This document shows positions 26,250 through 34,238 of a stretch of DNA of 43,322 bases, in pieces. Within the stretch, counting starts at the first letter, position 1. Each line of letters begins with the position of its first letter. Under the pieces are notes generated by a model, which saw only the letters and a list, made by a program, of their open reading frames with translations, was not told where the DNA came from and searched no databases. This DNA comes from a virus: positions 1 to 43,322 of IMG/VR virus record IMGVR_UViG_3300031772_000072; one strand, written 5' to 3'. A program made the position numbers and the translations under genes.

Positions 26250-27013
26250 TGGCTCACACCTCCTTTCGTTTCGACTTCTGGCTGTTCCAGTCTCCGCTCG
26301 AACAGGTTCCGTTGTGCCTCGACCAGTGCAATGCGTTCATTGGCGATGTCCACGTATTTCTGTTCGATCTCAAAACCGAGGAAATGCCGCCCCAACTTCT
26401 TCGCCGCCACCGCCGTCGTGCCCGAGCCAAGGAAGGGGTCAAGGATGGTTTCTGGAAACTTCGCCTGCTCAACACACCACATCATCAATTCGACTGGTTT
26501 CTGCGTCGGATGGTGGAACGCACCCCGTTCACTATCTCTTATCAGGCCGAACCAGGTATGACGGAAAACTCTTACGCCCTTGCCGATGTCGGTCCAGGCC
26601 AACTCCGCTTCACTCATCGGCCAGTCTGCCTCTGAAACATCCCGCCTTCCATTTCGCTTATCCCAAACCCACCATCCCCCGCGATCTGGAAGACGGCTGG
26701 CATACCAATTTGCCCCCCATAGAACTTTTGCCTTCGAACTGACCTGTAGAACCGGAGTTGGATCGAATGGGGAATCATCACCAACAATCGGAACATGGCG
26801 GTGCTGTCCAGATCGGTCTGATTTATTCCACCACTTTCCGGCCTTTGTCTTAAACCTATCAGCGAAATCAATTGCCAACCCACTCCCATACGGCGGATCG
26901 GTAATCACCGCATCCACGCACCCATCCGGCAGCGCCTTCATCAGTTCCAAGCAATCGCCGCAGACTACCGTGCAGCAGTCATATGGCCCGATCTTTCGCC
27001 CGCAGCCGGTCAT
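26246..27013 (-). CDS. DNA methyltransferase (beta-class N6-adenine/N4-cytosine type)
   Basis: 255 aa. DPPYGSGLAIDF (DPPY at 39-42) precedes the AdoMet site DPFLGSGTTAVAA near residue 195, the order of beta-class enzymes. The DPPY form favours adenine-N6. A target-recognition region lies between. A Cys-rich N-terminus (CGRKIGPYDCCTVVCGDC) is noticeable. It presumably modifies phage DNA to escape restriction; no restriction partner is visible. It overlaps its neighbours by 4 bp on each side. Confidence 0.88.
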   Translation of the reverse strand: MTGCGRKIGPYDCCTVVCGDCLELMKALPDGCVDAVITDPPYGSGLAIDFADRFKTKAGKWWNKSDRSGQHRHVPIVGDDSPFDPTPVLQVSSKAKVLWGANWYASRLPDRGGWWVWDKRNGRRDVSEADWPMSEAELAWTDIGKGVRVFRHTWFGLIRDSERGAFHHPTQKPVELMMWCVEQAKFPETILDPFLGSGTTAVAAKKLGRHFLGFEIEQKYVDIANERIALVEAQRNLFERRLEQPEVETKGGVSQ

Positions 27014-27609
27014 CCCGACCGCCTTTTCCCCAGTCCCAAGAACATCTTGTAAATCGACATCTCGAAGTCAAACCATTCAATCAGTTCGTGCCCGCCTCGG
27101 TCGAAAAAGGCATCAAAATCCTCGCGGTCAAACGACCAGATATGTCCCGATTCCTGGAATTCGCCGCGGTCACCCTCCAGCGGGGAGGAAATCACCGAGT
27201 ATCTGGCCTTCGGCAACCACCTCTTGACCATCCCCAACGGGTCTGCAATATGTTCAAGAAACTCAGTGAGAATCACCACATCGCAATCCTCGGGTTCCAC
27301 TGTCTGAGCATCCCCAATGCGCACGTCCATCTGCGGCCAGTCGGACTTGGCGCCAGCGACGGCTTCCAGGCCGCATTCGTAGCCGATAACGTCATGGTCC
27401 GCCGAAAACCACCCCGAAATATCCGCCCTCCCGCATCCGGGTTCGATGATTTTGCATCTTCGATTCAGGTCGGCCAACAACGTACCTAGCACGCGCCGGG
27501 TGAGTAGGATGCGGCCCTGCTGACTGGTTTCGACAAAGCGAGGCGAGGGTCGATTGGCCACATGGAAGGCCAGACTCTCCGCTGCGGTGCGGTCCTTGAG
27601 TCTCAGCAC
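27010..27609 (-). CDS. class I SAM-dependent methyltransferase (copy 1)
   Basis: 199 aa from GTG at 27609. IIEPGCGRADISGWF is AdoMet motif I, DVVILTEFLEHIADP is motif IV/post-I, and YSVISSPLEGDRGEF follows, as in Methyltransf_23-type enzymes. It is clearly a paralogue of the next gene upstream (27612-28223), sharing VILTExLEHxADP, W-x-V-S and FERGxHE. Such enzymes O-methylate sugars or other small substrates; the epimerase and glycosyltransferases nearby make a glycan substrate plausible. Confidence 0.82.
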   Translation of the reverse strand: MLRLKDRTAAESLAFHVANRPSPRFVETSQQGRILLTRRVLGTLLADLNRRCKIIEPGCGRADISGWFSADHDVIGYECGLEAVAGAKSDWPQMDVRIGDAQTVEPEDCDVVILTEFLEHIADPLGMVKRWLPKARYSVISSPLEGDRGEFQESGHIWSFDREDFDAFFDRGGHELIEWFDFEMSIYKMFLGLGKRRSG

Positions 27610-27611
27610 CC

Positions 27612-28223
27612 CTATACCCGCCTCCCGACCCCGATGGCGATGGTGTAGTCGGGCAAACTCAGAATTTCCTTGCGGATGACCTCATGCTGCCCTCGTTCGA
27701 AGAACTCCGACCAGTCGGTCTCGGAAATGGACCAGCAGTGCTCTCCAGCCGATACGTCCTTGGGCAAGTCCCCGTCGATGGGGCACGAAAGGACCGAATA
27801 GGCCGAAACCGTCAGCCACTTCTCTGCCAGCAACATCGGGTCGGCTACGTGCTCCAGGATTTCGGTCAATATCACGATGTCGCATGGCAGCGGGACGGCT
27901 TCCTGCACGTCTACAACCTCGACATTCATCCACGGATACCGCTTGGCTGCGGCAATGGCAGCGGTGGGCGACGCTTCAAGGCCCAGAACGTAATGCGCCC
28001 ACGAGAAAAACCCTGAAATGTCGGCGGTTCCGCAGCCGAGTTCGACGATCTTGCCCCACCTATGGACCGGAGTTTTGTTCATATCGAGCAAGGCCACAAT
28101 CACAGCCTCGCGGGTCTTCTCGATCCGGCGGGCGTGCCAAGGGTCATCCTCGTAAACCCGCCCCGGCTTCCGGGCATGGAGCTGGAAGCACTCCGGTGGC
28201 GTCCTTTCAACGAGTCTTTTCAC
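27612..28223 (-). CDS. class I SAM-dependent methyltransferase (copy 2)
   Basis: 203 aa from the GTG at 28223, chosen for GGAGG upstream; the longer frame to 28463 runs through another small gene. KIVELGCGTADISGFF is motif I, then an acidic motif II-like region (VEVVDVQEAV) and CDIVILTEILEHVADP. Homologous along its length with the adjacent copy, so the pair probably arose by duplication. The first residues lie in one copy of a 29-bp direct repeat. Confidence 0.82.
   Translation of the reverse strand: MKRLVERTPPECFQLHARKPGRVYEDDPWHARRIEKTREAVIVALLDMNKTPVHRWGKIVELGCGTADISGFFSWAHYVLGLEASPTAAIAAAKRYPWMNVEVVDVQEAVPLPCDIVILTEILEHVADPMLLAEKWLTVSAYSVLSCPIDGDLPKDVSAGEHCWSISETDWSEFFERGQHEVIRKEILSLPDYTIAIGVGRRV
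28190..28218. repeat. 29-bp imperfect direct repeat, left copy
   Basis: Matches 28443-28471 with two mismatches; the last 21 bases (28198-28218) are exact. It covers the start of methyltransferase copy 2. The copies lie 253 bp apart and flank the 62-aa zinc gene. Confidence 0.85.
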
Positions 28224-28395
28224 GTTTCTTCCTCCGCCACGGACATCGGCATGTGGCCGTATAGGTGAGTCTGTGTTCTCCGGCCCAGTGGTCGGTAACG
28301 AGGGCTTCCTGACACCGGACACAGAACGCAACCCTAAAGGTCGCAGCTCCGCCTGGCGGTTCCGTAACGCGAGTAAACCGGTACATTCCACGCAT
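28207..28395 (-). CDS. small Cys/His-rich protein
   Basis: 62 aa, ATG at 28395 after GGTGAAAT. After MRGMYRFTRVTEPPGGAATFRVA it has CVRC, H-rich DHWAGEHR and CRC motifs, enough ligands for one zinc site, and a basic tail (RRKKREKTR) that could bind nucleic acid. It overlaps the next gene by 17 bp and is bracketed by a direct repeat at 28190-28218/28443-28471, as if inserted or duplicated. Confidence 0.55.
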   Translation of the reverse strand: MRGMYRFTRVTEPPGGAATFRVAFCVRCQEALVTDHWAGEHRLTYTATCRCPWRRKKREKTR

Positions 28396-28442
28396 ATTTC
28401 ACCGTGTTCCCTGAACGGGTTTCCACCCGTGCGACCGGAGGT

Positions 28443-28471
28443 ACTCCCCTGGCGTCCTTTCAACGAGTCTT
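28443..28471. repeat. 29-bp imperfect direct repeat, right copy
   Basis: Right partner of 28190-28218. It covers the last codons and stop of the epimerase gene, so the end of one gene and the start of another share this sequence. Confidence 0.85.
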
Positions 28472-29329
28472 CGCATGGGCCTCCTCGACGGCACGGCGTA
28501 TCCCCTCAGCCAGCGTTATCCTGGCCTCGAATCCGTGCGCCCTTGCTAGGGTTGTGTCGGCAACCCTGCGTGGAGACGATGCGGGCTTCGACGTGTCAGC
28601 CACAATCATCGGTTTGTAACCGACTTCATCCACCATCATGGTGGCGAGTTCGTAGAAACTCGTTCCGACCCCCGTTCCGATGTCGATGGGGATGCCTCGC
28701 GGCGCGTTCTCGATGGCCCACACAAAAGCGTCCGTCAGGTCGTCGATATGAATCCAGTCTCGGACGGTTTCGAGCGACCCCCAGACGGTCAGCGGATGCT
28801 CATGTCGTATGGCGCGCTTCAGCAGGGCAGGGAACGGGTAGGAATCCGCCTGGTCGGAAGCGTACCCGGAGAACGGCCTTAATATGACCGTGGGGATACC
28901 CGCCTTGTGCAGTTCCTGGCAGAACCGCTCGCCAGTCAGTTTCACCCAGGCGTAGGGGTCTTCGGGATTGTCGGTGGCACACGAACTGGGGTAGATGAAG
29001 CATTCTCGGGGTGGATGCTCCGCAACGTACTGGCAGACCGCGAAATCGAGGCCGATGTCGGCGAACTTGTCGAGTCCGCCAGCCATGCGCTTCGAGATGT
29101 CGAGAATGTTGGCGCCGAGGTGGACGACCAAGTCAAAGGTGGGAACCTCAATGCCATGCAATCGCTCAAACGCCCGCCGAGAATCGAGCCACTCTTCGAA
29201 TGTCGCCGTCACGGCACACGTAAAGCGGCAGGGGTCAACGCCAGTCACAGCGTACCCCACGGCCTCCAGTTTCGGAACCAGGTGTCGGCCTATGAAACCG
29301 GCAGCTCCGACGACTAGGGCAGTCTTCAT
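28460..29329 (-). CDS. NAD-dependent sugar epimerase/dehydratase (SDR)
   Basis: 289 aa. GAAGFIG (residues 8-14) is the NAD(P) binding Rossmann glycine motif and YAWVK is the catalytic Y-x3-K, preceded by PSSCATD (SSC in the serine position). Later, RDWIHIDDLTDAF is characteristic of the extended SDR nucleotide-sugar epimerases. It would interconvert or reduce a nucleotide sugar, supplying the glycosyltransferases around it. Overlaps the next gene by 4 bp. Confidence 0.87.
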   Translation of the reverse strand: MKTALVVGAAGFIGRHLVPKLEAVGYAVTGVDPCRFTCAVTATFEEWLDSRRAFERLHGIEVPTFDLVVHLGANILDISKRMAGGLDKFADIGLDFAVCQYVAEHPPRECFIYPSSCATDNPEDPYAWVKLTGERFCQELHKAGIPTVILRPFSGYASDQADSYPFPALLKRAIRHEHPLTVWGSLETVRDWIHIDDLTDAFVWAIENAPRGIPIDIGTGVGTSFYELATMMVDEVGYKPMIVADTSKPASSPRRVADTTLARAHGFEARITLAEGIRRAVEEAHAKTR

Positions 29330-29595
29330 TTCTTCTTCCCATCCGTCCCCTCGGAGGCCGCGTTCTCCATTAAGTCAGCCAGCCTTCGTATCTGAGCAAC
29401 CAACGCAACTTCCACGCCCACCTGGGCAGCCGAGCAATGAAACCGCAGGACGACGTCCTGTTCCTCACGATCCAGTTCGCCGACCGCAAACATTCGCATC
29501 AGCTCCGCAAGGTTGCCGCCCGCTTTGCTGTCGCAGATCTCCCAGAACCGCTTGCCGGTTCCAAGCCAACGGTCGTTCGCGTTCAGTTCTTCCAT
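29326..29595 (-). CDS. hypothetical small protein in the glycan cluster
   Basis: 89 aa with GGGGAG upstream of the ATG. Reads as three helices (RWLGTGKRFWEICDS, NLAELMRMFAVGELD, ALVAQIRRLADLMENAA) and a basic tail EGTDGKKK. It overlaps the epimerase start by 4 bp. No family recognised; phage small structural helper or unknown. Confidence 0.6.
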   Translation of the reverse strand: MEELNANDRWLGTGKRFWEICDSKAGGNLAELMRMFAVGELDREEQDVVLRFHCSAAQVGVEVALVAQIRRLADLMENAASEGTDGKKK

Positions 29596-30189
29596 TTACT
29601 CCCCCCTGCCCGTCCCCTCGGAGGTCGCCGCTGCCTCGCCAGACGGGTCAGCCCCGATTTCCGTGCTTTGGCCCGTCTCGGGCGGTTCCGACGCGCCTAC
29701 ACCCCCTGGTCTCGTGATACCAGGGCATCCTATGGGACCTCCTAGTAATGGAGGGGCCGTCTCGAACTGCGCCATGATGCCCCGTTGAACGGTCTCAGTG
29801 CTCGCAGCAAGCCCTGGCACGCCGTCCGTTCCGTCAGGGTACTCTTCCTTGACTTGCCGCGTGGTCATCCCGTGAACACCCCTCTTGCCTGAAGCGTAGA
29901 ACTCCTCCGTTTCCTGTTGGCACGCCTCCGAGCAGAAATATGGGCCATACCGGAGTCCATGTTTGCCGAAGATCGGCTCGCGCCTGTCAGACCTCTCCCT
30001 GAACCCGCAGTTCTCGCAACTCCACCAGAGGACGACTAATCCCGTATCGAGAAACTCACCATCGACCCAATCCTTCTTTTCGACCACCTCACACTGCCGA
30101 TTCTCCTCCTGTACCGCCAAGGCCTTCTTCAGAGTCGTGTAAATCCCGACATCGTTGTCGTGGTATGCCTCAAGGACATAGATTCTCAT
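29596..30189 (-). CDS. zinc-finger-like protein of unknown function
   Basis: 197 aa. The N-terminus (MRIYVLEAYHDNDVGIYTTLKKALAV) is a small alpha/beta unit. CENCGFRERSD and further CSEACQQE give a C-x2-C...C-x3-C zinc ribbon. The C-terminal 60 residues are Gly/Pro/Glu-rich and low complexity. It overlaps the upstream glycosyltransferase by 4 bp. Function unknown. Confidence 0.65.
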   Translation of the reverse strand: MRIYVLEAYHDNDVGIYTTLKKALAVQEENRQCEVVEKKDWVDGEFLDTGLVVLWWSCENCGFRERSDRREPIFGKHGLRYGPYFCSEACQQETEEFYASGKRGVHGMTTRQVKEEYPDGTDGVPGLAASTETVQRGIMAQFETAPPLLGGPIGCPGITRPGGVGASEPPETGQSTEIGADPSGEAAATSEGTGRGE

Positions 30190-31229
30190 TGCCCTATTCC
30201 TACCTTTCGGAGTAGTTCCTCAAGTCGCAGGCGCAACGAGTGTTTCTCCCTGACTTCCTTGCACCCCGCCGCAGCTATGACCTCTCGATCCAGGTCACGC
30301 TCCATGAACTCCCTCAGAATCTGTGCGAGGAAGCCCAAATTCGTGTGCCGGTAATAGACGAGGTGCCTCGTATGGGCAAAAAGCTCCATGTTCTTGCCCG
30401 CCGCCGCCCCAAGCGCTGGCTGGAGCAAGAAGGTTCCACAGGCCATTACCTCAACTGCCTTCGTCACCAAAAGCTGGCTAAGGGACGGCAGGTTGAGAAA
30501 CACCTTGATTCGCCGGTAGTTAGCCGCCAGCCTCAGCGCGGTTTCCTCCGGCGACGGGCCTTCGATGTCCTGCACCGCAACGTTGCCGCACAGGAGCGAG
30601 ACGCCTTTCAGGTGTGGGCGCAACCTGTCCAGGTAAGTCAATCTCGGCCCATAGAGCGACCCGATAAAGCCGATGTCAATGTCCTTGCCTGACGGCAGGG
30701 TTCCGACGCCCAAGCAGGTAATGCAGTCCGAAGCCGGGGGTCCGTTGCGGCACTGCGGGCACAGGTTCGGCTTGAAAATCTCTGTGTCCGCCCCGAACGG
30801 CAGATAGTGGCATCGGTCGGGGACTCCGAAGTGCGGCTGGCAGTAGGTCTCCGCATCCTGAACCGCCGGGAAGAAGTGAAAGTCCAGGAGCGGACGCAGG
30901 GCAGCAAAGTCCGTGTTCTCATCCTCGCGGGTAAACGATTCGTGATACCAAGCCGCTTTCGGTGCCTTGACCTTGGTCAGCCAGTCCTCTCGGCTTACCT
31001 CATCCCAGAACCCGAAGCGGTCCTTCGCAAGGACATGCTCCGCACCGCTCACGATAATTAGGTCGCATTCGTTCAGGTCGGCCACCCTCGCCGCAGGTTG
31101 CCCCCACCGACCACGGGGCAGGTCGAGAACTTCGTATCCCATACGCTTCAGAGTGCGAGGTATCCCGTCCGCAACATCCCAAGCACTCATTATGCCAGCA
31201 GGGTAGACAACTGCGATTCTCTTGCTCAT
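30186..31229 (-). CDS. glycosyltransferase, CgeB-like
   Basis: 347 aa. GT-B-like: N-terminal KRIAVVYPAGIMSAWDV, middle IDIGFIGSLYGPRLTYLDRL (donor domain start, IGFIGS as in CgeB/glyco_trans_1 members), NLPSLSQLLVTKAVEVMACGTFLLQP near 255-285 (the donor-domain E/GxxPxxxP equivalent), and a terminal YRHTNLGFLAQILREFME. CxxC pairs occur near 172 and 184. It would move a sugar onto a yet unknown acceptor, using the epimerase product. Confidence 0.82.
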   Translation of the reverse strand: MSKRIAVVYPAGIMSAWDVADGIPRTLKRMGYEVLDLPRGRWGQPAARVADLNECDLIIVSGAEHVLAKDRFGFWDEVSREDWLTKVKAPKAAWYHESFTREDENTDFAALRPLLDFHFFPAVQDAETYCQPHFGVPDRCHYLPFGADTEIFKPNLCPQCRNGPPASDCITCLGVGTLPSGKDIDIGFIGSLYGPRLTYLDRLRPHLKGVSLLCGNVAVQDIEGPSPEETALRLAANYRRIKVFLNLPSLSQLLVTKAVEVMACGTFLLQPALGAAAGKNMELFAHTRHLVYYRHTNLGFLAQILREFMERDLDREVIAAAGCKEVREKHSLRLRLEELLRKVGIGQ

Positions 31230-31522
31230 TAACCCTCACAAAGAGGTTCGGGGGTTGCCATACTCTCCAACCTCTCCCGCGGACTGGGTCCGTACCGTAA
31301 CTCGCCGCCCATCTCTTCGCTCGTTTGCAACCTCCTCACCCGGATTACCATCTCCATCGGCCGGAACCCGTGGGCCGCGTTCGTGAACACCTTCCGCACG
31401 GCTTGCCGAACGGCGTCGGGCATGTCCAGAGCCGCAAGGTTGGAGAACTGGTGCCGCCGCGCCGCCTTGGGCAGGCCAGGCAGATCAACGCGCACACGGA
31501 AGAATTTGCTCTCAGGTCGCAC
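31229..31522 (-). CDS. small protein in the GT cluster
   Basis: 97 aa from the GTG at 31522, which is the same base as the upstream stop (TAGTG). It begins VRPESKFFRVRVDLPGL and reads as beta strands, then DMPDAVRQAVRKVFTNAAH and PMEMVIRVRRLQTSEEMG, an alpha-beta layout. The longer frame to 31681 duplicates the neighbour in another frame. Its stop shares a base with the glycosyltransferase start. Unknown function. Confidence 0.65.
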   Translation of the reverse strand: MRPESKFFRVRVDLPGLPKAARRHQFSNLAALDMPDAVRQAVRKVFTNAAHGFRPMEMVIRVRRLQTSEEMGGELRYGPSPRERLESMATPEPLCEG

Positions 31523-31764
31523 TATGGGGATGGCGCGCGACGTGCATATTCGCGCAGAACTTCCAACAAGGAGGCGTAGGTCGCGGATTTGGCGCCCCAC
31601 CGAAGGACGCGGAGAAATTTGGGATCGTCGGTCTCGCTTTCGGCGACCATGCGGGACCGCCATTCGTCCTCTTCCTCGCACAGTACCGCTTGCAGGGCGG
31701 CGACCAGTTCATCATTGCTCAGAAGTGCTTGGAGAGCACCGTGCTGGGCCAGTGTCAGTGCCAT
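31522..31764 (-). CDS. small helical protein
   Basis: 80 aa starting MALTLAQHGALQALLSNDELVAAL, then EEEDEWRSRM and a helical C-terminus (YASLLEVLREYARRA). Acidic middle, no metal-binding residues. It is coupled to the next gene through a shared base at 31522. No family recognised. Confidence 0.6.
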   Translation of the reverse strand: MALTLAQHGALQALLSNDELVAALQAVLCEEEDEWRSRMVAESETDDPKFLRVLRWGAKSATYASLLEVLREYARRAPSP

Positions 31765-31770
31765 GTTCGG

Positions 31771-32220
31771 CTACCAGAGTCCCTCGAATGCCCCGGATTT
31801 TGCAAGGCGCAACATCGCAGCCTGAAACCGGGGGTCATCGTCATCGGTGTAGTTCCAGCGATCGACGTGAACCATCTCATGCAAGAGCATCAGCCGCGCC
31901 AGTTCCGGCGACCAGCGCAGACGGTCGTTGATGAATATCACGTACTGACCGGTGGCGGGATCGAAGATGGCCACTGCGGGTTCGTCGGCCAGGTCCGCAC
32001 TCCAACCCACTACGGTGCCGTGCGGCAATCGGTCACCGAAGTACCGCTGGTTGTATTCGGCAAAGGCCTCCGCCAGTGCCGCACTCACTGTCCCGGTGAT
32101 CTTCTCGGGGTCCGGCCTCCTCGCCTTGTCGCTTGCCGCTCCGCAGAAAAGGAGAAATAGTGCGGTGAGCATGAGGATGCCCGCCAAGATCACCTTCACG
32201 ACTTCTAGTGCCCGCCTCAT
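31771..32220 (-). CDS. membrane-anchored SprT-like metallopeptidase
   Basis: 149 aa from the ATG at 32220 (GAGGAAGCC upstream; a TTG at 32241 is the longer alternative). One N-terminal span (about residues 9-27, VVKVILAGILMLTALFLLF, then C) followed by FAEYNQRYFGDRLP and HEMVHVDRW (HExxH, residues 114-118). YNxRYFGxRLP plus HExxH is the SprT-type pattern. It would act in the periplasm if the span is an N-in anchor. A role in processing exported spike proteins is speculation. Confidence 0.75.
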   Translation of the reverse strand: MRRALEVVKVILAGILMLTALFLLFCGAASDKARRPDPEKITGTVSAALAEAFAEYNQRYFGDRLPHGTVVGWSADLADEPAVAIFDPATGQYVIFINDRLRWSPELARLMLLHEMVHVDRWNYTDDDDPRFQAAMLRLAKSGAFEGLW

Positions 32221-32237
32221 GGCTTCCTCGGCCCGCC

Positions 32238-34238
32238 TCAATCTGGTTTGCTTATCCGAAACGTCCCGCCCCGCAGGGTCAAGACAATCTGGCCTGTGCC
32301 GCTAGTTGAAACATCATCGGGCGAGGTTGCTGCGTCGGTTGTGAATCTGATTCGCCCGGTGCGACTCCCGCCTGCTACCGGGGTGAACGAGACATTCACC
32401 ACGCAACTCGCTGCTGCCGCCAAGGTGGCCCCGCAGGTGGTGGAGTCGATGGCGAAATCTCCGGGACTGGTCGGCGCGGAAGTTGTAGAGGCCACAATGC
32501 TCGTGATGTTCAGCACGGCATCGCCCGAGTTGTAGAGCACGATCATTTGCGTTGGACTTGTGGTGCCCACCACCCGTGCGTCAAAGTCCAAGCCAGAAGA
32601 CGAAAGACTAACCACTGGAGCACTCCCCGCTGTGCCGGTTCCCGAGAGTAGAACGGTTTGTGGACTATCAGCCGCATCATCGGTGAAAACCAGATTGGCG
32701 GTTCGTGCTCCCGTTGCACTAGGTGTGAAGCTGACGCTCACCGTGCAGGACGCTGCCGGTGCCAAAGTAGAACCGCAGGTGGTTGTCTTGGGGAAGTCGG
32801 CGGCGTTGGTTCCTGTGACGTTGATGCTTGTAATGTTCAGTGTCTCGGTGCCTTGGTTTGTCAGGGTCACAATTCGGGGAGAATCAACGCAGGGACCGGG
32901 GACGGTGCAATTATTGAAAGTCAAACTCACTGGAGTGGGCGAAGCGGCGGACAAGGACGAACCGATAAAATGATCGGCCATCACGATCTCGTCCCAGTAT
33001 TTGGTCACATCGAGTGGGTACATGCCCTCATCAATCTGGCGACCAAACTCAAAACTGGTAAGTGCCGTCGTATCGGTCCCGCGTATGTTAGCGTTGATTA
33101 TTTCGGCGACTTCGACCGGCCCGGAATCGGGAGTGCAGGTGTTCCCATACCCACTCATACACTGCACCCAAAGTCTAATCTCACCATCACGAATATAAGA
33201 CGGAGTGACGGTGTTGGGTTTGGTCTCTAATTCAACGTAGTACCAATTGTCATAGAGCCAGTGATAATGAGTGCTGCTGCATGTTGACAAGAGGGAGGCT
33301 TGGCAGGCATAAGGCGCCCTGGTTGTTTGAGTATCAAGAGTATAAGGCTCCCCGCCGCCGGGGGCGTTGGTGTTGCCGATGAAGAGTGCAAACCAAGTAT
33401 TGCCTGGATATGTTCCGGTGGTTGCGGCGCAGGACAAGGTGTGCCACTTTGAACTATCGGAACTTTTGAAGTAAGTCAACTTGCCGCAGCCTTGCCAGTG
33501 CCCATCGTCCGAACCGGCGTCGTTCTTGTGCATTAGAAGGAAGCCGCGATAGAAAACATGCTCCAAGCCGGGCATGGCTTCGGTATGAGTCCAGTAGCCA
33601 CCGCCACCGCTGTGATTTACGTCATGTGGGCAGGCATCGCTAGTGGTCGGCGTCGTCACGGTGTCGTTCACCAGACCCGTTCCTGCGATGCAGGTATGCC
33701 CGCCAGGACAGGCATCGGGTTCAGTCCAGTCCACTCCTACTGTCGCTGGGGTTGTGGTTTGCAGGTATCGTGTGCCCGAAACCGTTCCTGCGTAGACCAT
33801 GTAGCGGTCGATGGCAATCTGGGCTGCTGGAGTAGTTATATTGAGCAATTGATTCGCACCGACATTGACGCTCTGTTCCGCAGAGGGATAGGTCTGGTGC
33901 CCCGACCAAGTGTTCCGGCAAGCGGTAGACACATAGGTGTAGGTGACGTAATAGGTCCGCGCCAAATAGGTCGAGGTGCCAGTTGATCCTAGCGTGCCAG
34001 CAGGCGGGGTCTGGACTCCGCACACTGAATATCTGACTGCCCCGGAGTAGGCCCCGGAGTAGGCTGGACTGGCACTGACGTTCAGGTTGATACCGGGAAC
34101 CGCACAGCCTGAGGCGTCGTACCAACTATCCCACTCGCTGAACGTCCCAGAGTCGAAGGTGACGTGCAAGTAGGTCGTCTGCGCCTGAGCAGTTAGGCAG
34201 GCAAGCAGCAAGAATGCGAGTAGGCGGCCGATTTTCAT
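32238..34238 (-). CDS. secreted spike/fibre-like protein with two choice-of-anchor-D repeats
   Basis: 666 aa. MKIGRLLAFLLLACLTAQAQ is a Sec signal peptide (cleavage after AQA). The 400-residue middle is beta-rich and Cys-containing (DSGTFSEWDSWYDASGC, SDACPHDVNHSGGGGYW, WLYDNWYYVELETKPN) like a lectin or lyase-type fold. Two homologous C-terminal Ig-like repeats (about 435-540 and 546-652; LNITSI, CGxxLAxAASC, VSFTP, SGTG) match choice-of-anchor D/ASPM-SPD-2-Hydin domains. Base composition is lower in GC around 33000-33500. ATG overlaps the next gene by 4 bp. Confidence 0.75.
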   Translation of the reverse strand: MKIGRLLAFLLLACLTAQAQTTYLHVTFDSGTFSEWDSWYDASGCAVPGINLNVSASPAYSGAYSGAVRYSVCGVQTPPAGTLGSTGTSTYLARTYYVTYTYVSTACRNTWSGHQTYPSAEQSVNVGANQLLNITTPAAQIAIDRYMVYAGTVSGTRYLQTTTPATVGVDWTEPDACPGGHTCIAGTGLVNDTVTTPTTSDACPHDVNHSGGGGYWTHTEAMPGLEHVFYRGFLLMHKNDAGSDDGHWQGCGKLTYFKSSDSSKWHTLSCAATTGTYPGNTWFALFIGNTNAPGGGEPYTLDTQTTRAPYACQASLLSTCSSTHYHWLYDNWYYVELETKPNTVTPSYIRDGEIRLWVQCMSGYGNTCTPDSGPVEVAEIINANIRGTDTTALTSFEFGRQIDEGMYPLDVTKYWDEIVMADHFIGSSLSAASPTPVSLTFNNCTVPGPCVDSPRIVTLTNQGTETLNITSINVTGTNAADFPKTTTCGSTLAPAASCTVSVSFTPSATGARTANLVFTDDAADSPQTVLLSGTGTAGSAPVVSLSSSGLDFDARVVGTTSPTQMIVLYNSGDAVLNITSIVASTTSAPTSPGDFAIDSTTCGATLAAAASCVVNVSFTPVAGGSRTGRIRFTTDAATSPDDVSTSGTGQIVLTLRGGTFRISKPD

